The notes under the pieces were generated by a model that ran no database searches, was not told the origin of the DNA, and was given only the letters and a program-made list of their open reading frames with translations. A stretch of DNA of 47,559 nucleotides. Origin: an uncultured Gammaproteobacteria bacterium (GTDB lineage: Bacteria > Pseudomonadota > Gammaproteobacteria > Pseudomonadales > Azotimanducaceae). The stretch covers positions 1 through 47,559 of the forward strand of contig CAJXAC010000011.1 of assembly GCA_913050035.1 (NCBI GenBank), read 5' to 3'. Below, piece by piece: positions 25,797 to 32,182 of the stretch (position 1 is the first letter of the stretch; every line of letters begins with the position of its first letter). The position numbers and the translations under genes are program-made.

Positions 25797-27773
25797 TCAA
25801 CCTGCACCGGCAGCGCCAGCCGCGCTCTGCCGCTGCCGCATTTGCTGTAAGCGATACATTTCTTTGATGCTTAATCCGCCATCACCGTTGGCGTCCGCGA
25901 GTTTAAAACTGTTGGCGAGGCGCTTTTTCCATCGGTCGGGCAGCTCTGCCATAGTCAGTATGCCATCGAAATTTTTATCCATGAAGCCAAAGCTCTGTGT
26001 CGTATCGGCTAGCATTTTATCGTGCAATGGGTCTTCTGTAGTCTCGTTCACGTAGGTGTAGCTAAATGCCCCATAAAGCATTTCATCCCAGCTCTGTTGT
26101 CCCCATGGCACATTCCTATTTGGATCAGGGTTGCCTGGATTGTTTGCGGAGTTGTCATACCAGGTGGTGTGCACGAGTCGCGCGCCTGCCTCAACACGCT
26201 TGGGCTCAACAAACTCATACGTTCGTTGCCAATTGAAGTCGTAGTTTGGTACCGACAGGATGGTTTCTTTGCGACCATCGTTATGGACGATTTCAAACTT
26301 TGAGGCTACGCCACGGTAGTGGGAGTGAGGCACGAGGTCGTGGATCTCTGCGGGTCGATTAAATTCGTAGTAGGCCACTTCCTTATGCCTGGCCTCGTTT
26401 GCAGGAATATAAATCTCCGGATTCAACACCACTTCTTGCCGATAGAAGTTGGCCGGCTGTTTCTTATGGAAGTACAGTCCGATTTTGGAACGGTCAACGG
26501 TTTCGCGTCCAACAGGCGTGTAGTGTAATTGAAAGGTGAACTCGCCACCGGGGGCAATGTAAACGCCAGTGTCTTCAGGGAAGATATTCGACTCATTGCC
26601 GGGTGCGTAGCCGATCAGATAGTTGTCGAAGACTCCACTATCGCGTTTTTGCTTGGAGGTATCAGCATCAATGGATCCCGCCAAAATGTGGTGCACTACC
26701 TCGCGATCGCCGGGCAGAACGGTAGCCGCACGAACCCAAACGCCAACGTCTAGTGGGTTTTCCAAGCGCGGGTACTTGTATTCAACCACGCCGCTGGCCG
26801 GGATCGTATATTTTGGCATGTCCAAAATCAGATCAGGCTCCCCCAATGGCCAATTTACCTGTGCAATATTCAATTCGGCCAGCGGATCTGGACCGGTACC
26901 CCGGGGCGAACCGGCTTCGATCCAATGCACTAAAGTTTGTTTCTGCTCAATGCTGAGTGATTTATCGTCTTTAAAGACACCGATGTGCGGATCAGCATGC
27001 CATGGTGGCATACGTTTGGTGCGCACGACCTCGCGAATCATAGGGGCGAAACCACGCACCATGTTGTAGTCGCTCATAGGCCAAGGCCCCAAACCGCCTT
27101 CCGTATGACAAACCACGCATTTTTCTTGCAGCATGGGCGCGATGGTTTCGCTATAGCTGATTTGCTCGTGAGGCTGATTTTTCTGTGCAAAATTGATCAA
27201 GCAACCAATGGCGTCGCGCTTGGCAAGCTCAACCGGTTGTCCTGTAATTACGGCCTTGATGGCGTCGGCGGCATAGTGGTTAGACGCTTCATTCTTTTGG
27301 CGCTCGTACACTTGGCGGTCGTTTATTGGGCCGCGATAAGCGATTTCCCAAGTTTTCGGATCGATAACCAGAATTTCTCCGGTACGTATCAGATCCAACG
27401 ATTCGCCAATGAGCTGAGTTTCGTCGTGCAGTATCGGTACATCAATACCGTACTTTTCAGCTTCTGCAGCGATGGTTTCGCGACGATCTTGCAGGTTGGA
27501 GTTGAGCATGAAGAATTGCGTACCGTCGGTGGCGAATTCATCACGCAGGGCGTTGTAGTCAGTCAGCGCGTTGCGCACGATTGGGCAGCCATTGCCTTGC
27601 ACCATAACAACGATCGCGGGTGCGTTCTTATAATAGTAGAGATCGTGGGCGTCACCCTTGTGATCCAGCAGCACAAAGTTGTCCACGCGCGTTGCATGGG
27701 CCGAGGCCACGCTAAATACGAGCCCGAAAAATAATGCTGCTATTGTGCTGGTTTGAGTAAGCGAACGGATCAT
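25797..27773 (-). CDS. Secreted redoxin / cytochrome c / PHM-type copper monooxygenase / EF-hand fusion
   Basis: A 658-aa protein with a signal peptide (1-27). Residues 28-190 are a redoxin domain with GNGCPIVRNAL (C63). A haem c site, C219-V-V-C222-H223, follows, with M255 in RMPPW as possible axial ligand. Residues about 310-575 match the copper type II, ascorbate-dependent monooxygenase fold, and all six copper ligands of peptidylglycine hydroxylase have counterparts: H361, H362, H417, H483, H485 and M565 (in SWDEM). Two canonical EF-hands (599-610 and 627-638) end the protein. AGGAGG precedes the ATG. The domain set suggests electron flow through the haem to copper for hydroxylating a periplasmic substrate; that is inference. 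Confidence 0.9.
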   Translation of the reverse strand: MIRSLTQTSTIAALFFGLVFSVASAHATRVDNFVLLDHKGDAHDLYYYKNAPAIVVMVQGNGCPIVRNALTDYNALRDEFATDGTQFFMLNSNLQDRRETIAAEAEKYGIDVPILHDETQLIGESLDLIRTGEILVIDPKTWEIAYRGPINDRQVYERQKNEASNHYAADAIKAVITGQPVELAKRDAIGCLINFAQKNQPHEQISYSETIAPMLQEKCVVCHTEGGLGPWPMSDYNMVRGFAPMIREVVRTKRMPPWHADPHIGVFKDDKSLSIEQKQTLVHWIEAGSPRGTGPDPLAELNIAQVNWPLGEPDLILDMPKYTIPASGVVEYKYPRLENPLDVGVWVRAATVLPGDREVVHHILAGSIDADTSKQKRDSGVFDNYLIGYAPGNESNIFPEDTGVYIAPGGEFTFQLHYTPVGRETVDRSKIGLYFHKKQPANFYRQEVVLNPEIYIPANEARHKEVAYYEFNRPAEIHDLVPHSHYRGVASKFEIVHNDGRKETILSVPNYDFNWQRTYEFVEPKRVEAGARLVHTTWYDNSANNPGNPDPNRNVPWGQQSWDEMLYGAFSYTYVNETTEDPLHDKMLADTTQSFGFMDKNFDGILTMAELPDRWKKRLANSFKLADANGDGGLSIKEMYRLQQMRQRQSAAGAAGAG

Positions 27774-27819
27774 GGAATCCTCCTACCAAAAACTTGACAG
27801 TCCAAGCTATACCCTGAAG

Positions 27820-27835
27820 GTCTTGGATTCAAGAC
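27820..27835. promoter_or_regulatory. Interrupted palindrome upstream of the redoxin/cytochrome/copper gene
   Basis: Arms GTCTTG (27820-27825) and CAAGAC (27830-27835) with a 4-base centre, 47 bases upstream of the start codon. It overlaps a possible -35 region read on the minus strand, with TATAGC as possible -10. It may be an operator. The 147-base region around it holds nothing else recognisable. Confidence 0.35.
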
Positions 27836-27920
27836 ATTAGGGTTAATTTGTGTTGTTTGGTAACACTCGTTTTTTACTCGACAGATCGGCTCTAGGCGCT
27901 GATCGTTGGGTGATCAACTG

Positions 27921-28826
27921 TCATAAATCGTCGATAAATCGAAATATGGCTTGGAAGGCGTCTTGATACTGGGCATCGCTGAACCCGCTGTGATTGCCGT
28001 CTTCGATGGTGATCAAGCGATTTGTGGTGCTCAGACTTTCGTGCAGGGCACTAGCCTGCTCATAGGGAACCACGGAATCTATATCGCCGTGAATGGTAAT
28101 AATTGGCGGCGTATTTTCGGCTACCAAAAATAATGGCGAGTATTGAGACGAAATTTCGGTGACCTTATCTGCATTACCAATCCAAGCTGCAGCGTAGTTC
28201 CCCTTGGGCCGCGTTTCGCTCAGAAACCCTTGCACCGCCTCAATGTCTGTAATGCCAAACCAGTTAACCACCGCCTTGGGCGGGCTTGCAGTCCTGCAGG
28301 GATGATCGCCGTCACTGTTGAGCATGCCAACCAATAAGGCTAAGTGCCCACCAGCACTGGCACCTGACACCACCACTTGATCAGTTGGCATACCCGACGC
28401 CTCGACAATTTCGATAACCCGTTGATAGGCGCACATCACATCGTCGACAGCCTGAGGGGCAGTGCCCGGGCCTTGTCGATAGTTTACGTTAACGACGTTC
28501 CAACCACGTTCTAAATAAGGGATCAATTGGGGAATTTCGGCAGCTTTATCGCCCGCGATCCAACCTCCGCCGTGGATCCACACTAAGGTAGGCCGCGGGT
28601 CGCTGGCCATTGCAAAATAGTCAGGTTCACCGGTGCGTCGGCCATGTAGGTAGAGATCGAAAACTTGGGCCGGATTCTCTCCATAGGCGACATCTACCTG
28701 AAGTCCGATACGGTGTCCCCAAAAACTATCTGTGGCTGGGGTAGCGTTGGCTGCGGCCAGCGGTAACAGCGCAGACAAAAGCAAGATACTGATCATGCTG
28801 CGGGTAACAAATTGCCAGATTGTCAT
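27921..28826 (-). CDS. Secreted alpha/beta hydrolase (esterase/lipase family)
   Basis: A 301-aa protein with a signal peptide (about residues 1-27, SILLLSALLPLAAANA). The oxyanion motif is HGGGW (VWIHGGGWIAGDKA), the nucleophile Ser is in SGASAGGHLALL, the acid is in IHGDIDSVVP, and the His is in DGNHSGFSD. This is the esterase-lipase arrangement of carboxylesterases acting on short acyl esters. The ATG overlaps the TGA of cysZ by four bases (ATGA), so the two genes are translationally coupled, although no functional link is obvious. Confidence 0.88.
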   Translation of the reverse strand: MTIWQFVTRSMISILLLSALLPLAAANATPATDSFWGHRIGLQVDVAYGENPAQVFDLYLHGRRTGEPDYFAMASDPRPTLVWIHGGGWIAGDKAAEIPQLIPYLERGWNVVNVNYRQGPGTAPQAVDDVMCAYQRVIEIVEASGMPTDQVVVSGASAGGHLALLVGMLNSDGDHPCRTASPPKAVVNWFGITDIEAVQGFLSETRPKGNYAAAWIGNADKVTEISSQYSPLFLVAENTPPIITIHGDIDSVVPYEQASALHESLSTTNRLITIEDGNHSGFSDAQYQDAFQAIFRFIDDL

Positions 28827-29551
28827 GACGGATTATCCTCGTTAATCGATTGCCATAAAAGAGTGCCGCCGACTACTGCAGCAGGAATCACTAAAAAGTT
28901 CAAAAACGGTATCGCTAGGGTAAAGCTGACGCAGACGCCGAAGCCCAGTGCGCGCGCGCGCGCGCCTGCTAACTGCTGCAAAGTAAATCGGAAAGATTGC
29001 TGCTGGTTTTCGCTGGCGTAGTCGGCGAACTGAGCCGCCATTAACCAGGCGCTAAAGCCAAACCATAGCAGTGGCATGAATAGATTAAGTCCCGGAACAA
29101 AGCTCAGTATGAACAACCCAAGTAAGCGCGGTATGTGATAGCGCAACTTTTGCAATTCGCGCCCGATACTGGAACCAACAGTTGTCAAAAGATTAGCCGG
29201 CGCTGCTTGGTTAGTGGCGTGTGATAGCGCCCAAGTTGCTTCTGCTAATTGCCCGAGAAAAGGTGCCGCAACCAACGTGACTATTAGGCTGCTCAACCAA
29301 AATCCCGCGAGGCCCAGGGTGATATACACCGCGATCAGAAGCATGGTTTGCAACCAACCCAGCCAATCGGGAAGATTCTCCTGCAGCCAAGCGCTGGTCT
29401 CGCCAGCAAGCGGTATAACGACCAATATCAAGGTGAAACTGAAGGCCAGAACGCCTATCGTGGCAGGCACGATAATGTAACGTCGTAGCTCGGGGCTAAG
29501 GGCGAGCTGTAATCCTGATAAAAATAATTGGCCGCCATGCAGCAGTGGCAT
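28823..29551 (-). CDS. cysZ: CysZ-like membrane protein (EI24 domain)
   Basis: A 242-aa inner-membrane protein with four to six hydrophobic helices, matching CysZ sulfate permease: the N-terminal LFLSGLQLALSPELRRYIIVPATIGVLAF, LAAPFLGQLAE-like segment (VAAPFLGQLAEATWA), and a C-terminal RALGFGVCVSFTLAIPFLNFLVIPAAVVGGTLLW. CysZ brings sulfate in for cysteine synthesis; the cysteine synthase here is 20 kb away. The gene contains a (GC)8 dinucleotide run at 28950-28965 that encodes part of AGARARALG. It overlaps the downstream esterase by four bases. Confidence 0.87.
   Translation of the reverse strand: MPLLHGGQLFLSGLQLALSPELRRYIIVPATIGVLAFSFTLILVVIPLAGETSAWLQENLPDWLGWLQTMLLIAVYITLGLAGFWLSSLIVTLVAAPFLGQLAEATWALSHATNQAAPANLLTTVGSSIGRELQKLRYHIPRLLGLFILSFVPGLNLFMPLLWFGFSAWLMAAQFADYASENQQQSFRFTLQQLAGARARALGFGVCVSFTLAIPFLNFLVIPAAVVGGTLLWQSINEDNPS
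28950..28965. repeat. (GC)8 dinucleotide run inside cysZ
   Basis: Eight uninterrupted GC units in the coding region of cysZ. Slippage by one unit would shift the frame before the last helix of the protein. Alternating GC is also able to form Z-DNA. It may simply reflect alanine/arginine codons. Confidence 0.8.
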
Positions 29552-29734
29552 GCGTACAACTCCGTCATCCGTAATAAGGCCAAGTGTGCGCGGCGAATGG
29601 TTATCAGTCTAGCGGCGGTTGTGCATCCGTGCCGCTGGTCTATGATCAACGGCTAAAGAAAAGGTCGGCCAGATTACAAACCTGATCGGGTAAGTCGGCC
29701 GTACACCACTTATTAGGGATTAAGGGAGAACAGG

Positions 29735-30766
29735 GTGTCACAGACGCAGAATCAAGAAGTACAGGGTATCGCCGCAGATAACGTGACCCAATGGATGGCG
29801 GAACACATAGATGGGCTGGCGGCGCCTCTGAGTTTTGAATTGATTGCCGGCGGTCATTCTAATCTGACTTATTCTGTGGTGGATCAGCAAGATCGTACTT
29901 TTGTGCTACGGCGACCACCGCTGGGGCATGTTTTGGAAAGCGCCCATGACATGGGTCGTGAGCACAAGATCATCACCGCGCTGGCAGGTTCTCAGGTGCC
30001 GGTGGCATCGACCATTGGGCTGTGTGCAGACGTAAGCGTCAACGACGCGCCGTTTTATGTAATGGACTATGTGGCGGGGCCTGTGTTGCACGACGCTGAA
30101 GTAGCTGCTGCGGTGCCGGCTGTTGAACGATCGGCCCTCGGAGAGCATGTCGTTGATGTGCTGGCCGCGTTGCACCAAATTGACCCAGATACAGTGGGGC
30201 TTGGCGATCTTGGCCGCAAAGAGGCGTATTTGCAGCGCCAACTCAAACGCTGGAGTAAGCAGTGGGAGGCGACCGAAACTCATAAGGTTCCAGCCATGGA
30301 TGAGAGTACTCGATTGTTAGCAGAGCGCATGCCCGAGCAAATTGGCGCCAGCATCGTGCATGGCGATTATCGACTAGGCAATATCATCGTTGGCGACGGG
30401 CAGGTTAAGGCGGTTTTAGATTGGGAGTTGTGCACCCTTGGCGATCCCCTAGCTGATGTAGGTTATCTGTTGAATTCCTGGGTAGCGCCTGGCGAGGGTG
30501 ACGAGGATATAGCACCTACAGCGGCGGGAGGTTTTTGCAGTCGCGAGGATCTGTCCTTGCGCTATGCAAGCAAAACCGGTCGTGATTTAAGTGCTATTAA
30601 TTACTACCGAGCGTTCTCACATTGGCGACTCGCGGCGATTGGCCAAGGGGTTTATAAGCGCTATTTGGTGGGGGCCATGGGAGAAAATCGTGACGTTGAT
30701 TTGGACGCGCAAAAACAGGGCGTCACCCTAAAGGCCGAGGCGGCTTTAGAATTTCTGTTGATGTAG
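29735..30766 (+). CDS. APH-family phosphotransferase (ACAD10/11 N-domain-like kinase)
   Basis: A 343-aa kinase-fold protein. The nucleotide lobe has FELIAGGHSNLTYSV and FVLRRPP with the conserved Lys replaced by Arg-rich RRPP, typical of this subgroup. The catalytic loop is IVHGDYRLGNII, and the metal motif is VLDWELCTLGDPLADVGYLL. The PLGHVLESAHDMGREHKII segment is characteristic of ACAD10/11-like phosphotransferases, some of which phosphorylate 4-hydroxyacyl-CoA. The GTG start at 29735 follows GGGAGAA. It is divergent from cysZ and stands alone, so its substrate is inferred only from the family and from the acyl-CoA genes nearby. Confidence 0.87.
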   Translation: MSQTQNQEVQGIAADNVTQWMAEHIDGLAAPLSFELIAGGHSNLTYSVVDQQDRTFVLRRPPLGHVLESAHDMGREHKIITALAGSQVPVASTIGLCADVSVNDAPFYVMDYVAGPVLHDAEVAAAVPAVERSALGEHVVDVLAALHQIDPDTVGLGDLGRKEAYLQRQLKRWSKQWEATETHKVPAMDESTRLLAERMPEQIGASIVHGDYRLGNIIVGDGQVKAVLDWELCTLGDPLADVGYLLNSWVAPGEGDEDIAPTAAGGFCSREDLSLRYASKTGRDLSAINYYRAFSHWRLAAIGQGVYKRYLVGAMGENRDVDLDAQKQGVTLKAEAALEFLLM

Positions 30767-30777
30767 CGTTGCTAAAT

Positions 30778-30887
30778 AAAAAAGGCGCGCCAGATTATGG
30801 AGGATCTGGAGACAACTCGTCTTCTTGGGGGAAGGACACTGTAAGGAAGGACTCTACTGAGTTGTACACACGCCTAAACTGAAATCT
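30778..30887 (-). ncRNA. Candidate small RNA under a MerR-box promoter
   Basis: Predicted by position only. A minus-strand promoter at 30894-30921 would start a transcript near 30887. The end would be a hairpin (stem CCAGAT/ATCTGG, 30790-30809) and six Ts (30778-30783 read on the minus strand), separated from the stem by 6 bases, which is weak for an intrinsic terminator. The transcript would carry two copies of GUCCUUCC and a CCUCC, both able to pair with Shine-Dalgarno sequences. The opposite strand is rich in GGA, so a plus-strand CsrA-binding RNA is an alternative. No match to a named RNA family is recognised. Confidence 0.3.
30790..30809 (-). terminator. Weak terminator-like hairpin with distal T tract
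   Basis: A 6-bp stem (CCAGAT/ATCTGG) with an 8-base loop; on the minus strand it is followed by CGCGCC and TTTTTT. The gap between stem and T tract makes it a poor intrinsic terminator, but it is the only such structure in the region. Confidence 0.3.
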
Positions 30888-30893
30888 GAGGTA

Positions 30894-30921
30894 AATGTAC
30901 AGTACAAAATAGAATAGTCAA
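30894..30921 (-). promoter_or_regulatory. Sigma70-like promoter with an embedded TGTACA palindrome
   Basis: On the minus strand, TTGACT (30916-30921) and TACATT (30894-30899) are 16 bases apart. The palindrome TGTAC-A-GTACA (30896-30906) overlaps the -10 and spacer, the position where MerR-family proteins bind. A related box, TTTTGTATAG, lies upstream at 30948-30957. The neighbouring MerR-type gene carries the same boxes in its own promoter. Confidence 0.45.
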
Positions 30922-31004
30922 CCCCTAAAACATCCATTCTGTAGAGATTTTGTATAGAAATGACCGACGGGTTAGGTGTAGTTAGCCCCTAATTCGCGTT
31001 GGAC

Positions 31005-32003
31005 TTAGTGTTGGGGGCGCTGTGGTTCGGGGTGCGCACCCTCTAAATCGCGGCTTTGCAGCGGATTTACACCGCGGACTGGATCTTGCTGTTGCTGCTG
31101 CATCAAGGTTTGCAGGGCAGATTCGGCGACCGCGCGGCCTTGGCCTATGTCGCTCGCAGCATGGCGCAAGGCTTGGGCGTAAGTGCTTGATCCGCTGGAT
31201 AAGGCTTCGTCACTGCAAACGTTAAGAAAGCTATTCAGTGCATTGAGCTGGTGAATCTGCTCTACTACTTGTTGTGAGGCCTTGTGGGTGCCGTCGTCTG
31301 CGACAGCGATGGCGATTAACTCTTCGTCGCTGAACAAGCGAGTGGCGCTAGCGCCATGTAAATTCGGTAGACCAAATAAATTTAAGCACTGCTGTTCAAT
31401 GTTACGCCAGGGTAGAGGCCAGCGCTGTGCATTTAGATTCGACTCCTCGCATTGCCGAACCTGGTCAGCCGAGGCGAATTGATAGATGGGCAACAGGCCG
31501 GCACTGGGGTGACGATCTCGCACCTGAGCAATGAGTTGGGGCAACAGTACAGGTAATTGCAGTGCAATAACGTCCACCGCAGGTAGGCTAGGGTCGCTTA
31601 GAAAAGCCTCCACGTTGGCCCAGCGGCCGATCACGTTTAAGGTTTCTGATACGGTAGACAACTGTTCTAATTGCAGTAGGCCGGCGCCGATCAGTGCCAG
31701 ATTGGCTGGTCGGCCAAGGCGTGGTGCGGCGGTATGTGTCGGCTCGATTTGGTTTAGGCGTTGGTCCAATTGCCCGCTATTCAGTTGAATTACGCTGGAG
31801 ACCGATTGGCCCCGATCTATTAGTTGTTTGATTTTATTGAGGTTTTTTACCTGTTCGTGGCTATAAAGACGAATTTTTCCTTTCTTTTCTGCAGGCGTAA
31901 AACCATAGCGCCGCTCCCACGCCCGCAGGCGCTCGGCGGCGATACCAGTCAGGGCAGTGACGCTACCAATCTGGTACAGATCCTGTGCTGGATAATCTGT
32001 CAT
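31005..32003 (-). CDS. MerR-family regulator of the CarA/LitR type with a degenerate B12-like domain
   Basis: A 332-aa regulator. Residues 8-75 are a MerR winged helix with the subgroup signature LRAWERRYGF (27-36) and KIRLYSHEQV. Residues about 100-185 show a Rossmann-like pattern (ANLALIGAGLLQLEQL, VDVIALQLPVLLPQLIAQVRDRHPSAGLLPIYQFA) reminiscent of the B12-binding domain of CarH/LitR, but the cobalamin motif DxHxxG is absent, so light sensing by B12 is unlikely. A glutamine run (QQQQQ) lies near the C-terminus. I chose ATG 32003 over TTG 32009. Related boxes lie in its own promoter and downstream, suggesting autoregulation and control of a downstream target. Confidence 0.85.
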   Translation of the reverse strand: MTDYPAQDLYQIGSVTALTGIAAERLRAWERRYGFTPAEKKGKIRLYSHEQVKNLNKIKQLIDRGQSVSSVIQLNSGQLDQRLNQIEPTHTAAPRLGRPANLALIGAGLLQLEQLSTVSETLNVIGRWANVEAFLSDPSLPAVDVIALQLPVLLPQLIAQVRDRHPSAGLLPIYQFASADQVRQCEESNLNAQRWPLPWRNIEQQCLNLFGLPNLHGASATRLFSDEELIAIAVADDGTHKASQQVVEQIHQLNALNSFLNVCSDEALSSGSSTYAQALRHAASDIGQGRAVAESALQTLMQQQQQDPVRGVNPLQSRDLEGAHPEPQRPQH

Positions 32004-32012
32004 GGTCAAAAT

Positions 32013-32022
32013 CTATACAAAG
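32013..32022 (-). promoter_or_regulatory. MerR-type box near the regulator start codon
   Basis: CTATACAAAG on the plus strand, i.e. CTTTGTATAG read with the gene, ten bases before its ATG. It matches TTTTGTATAG downstream of the gene at 30948-30957 and, in opposite orientation, TTTTGTACAG at 32050-32059. Confidence 0.45.
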
Positions 32023-32030
32023 GGCAGCGA

Positions 32031-32058
32031 ATATTACTGAAAAATACGCTTTTGTACA
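32031..32058 (-). promoter_or_regulatory. Promoter of the MerR-type regulator overlapped by a TGTACA box
   Basis: On the minus strand TGTACA (32053-32058) serves as a -35-like element and TAATAT (32031-32036) as -10, with 16 bases between. The box TTTTGTACAG (32050-32059) covers the -35, so the regulator may control its own synthesis. Confidence 0.4.
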
Positions 32059-32064
32059 GGTTTT

Positions 32065-32079
32065 AGCACCAACGGTGCT
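32065..32079. repeat. Short inverted repeat between the regulator and the acyl-CoA synthetase
   Basis: AGCACC (32065-32070), AAC, GGTGCT (32074-32079): a 6-bp perfect stem with a 3-base loop. No T tract follows on either strand, so an operator is more likely than a terminator. Confidence 0.3.
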
Positions 32080-32182
32080 GGCGAGCTAGAACAACCAAAT
32101 AGTCGCTCCGATCAATTGTTATCTGACCGGACTTTGGTCAACAATAGAGTGCTACCTTCTTATAAGACTGGGGACTTTTCCG

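Larger units (their letters stand above)
30767..31004. other. Gene-free stretch between convergent genes with regulatory-looking elements
   Basis: A 238-base region between the ends of the kinase and the merR-like gene, where little regulation would be expected. It contains TGTACA-type boxes, a minus-strand sigma70-like promoter, a hairpin followed by a T tract on the minus strand, and an 11-base direct repeat (GGAAGGACWCT at 30830-30840 and 30845-30855). No convincing protein gene was found; the only short frame is 14 codons at 30798. Confidence 0.6.

Noticed and set aside
30798-30842. A 14-codon plus-strand frame (MEDLETTRLL...) in the convergent region
   Set aside because: No ribosome site at the right distance and too short to support; the GGAGG near it is inside the frame.
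31005-32003. A cobalamin-dependent photoreceptor like CarH
   Set aside because: The middle domain lacks the DxHxxG cobalamin-binding motif.
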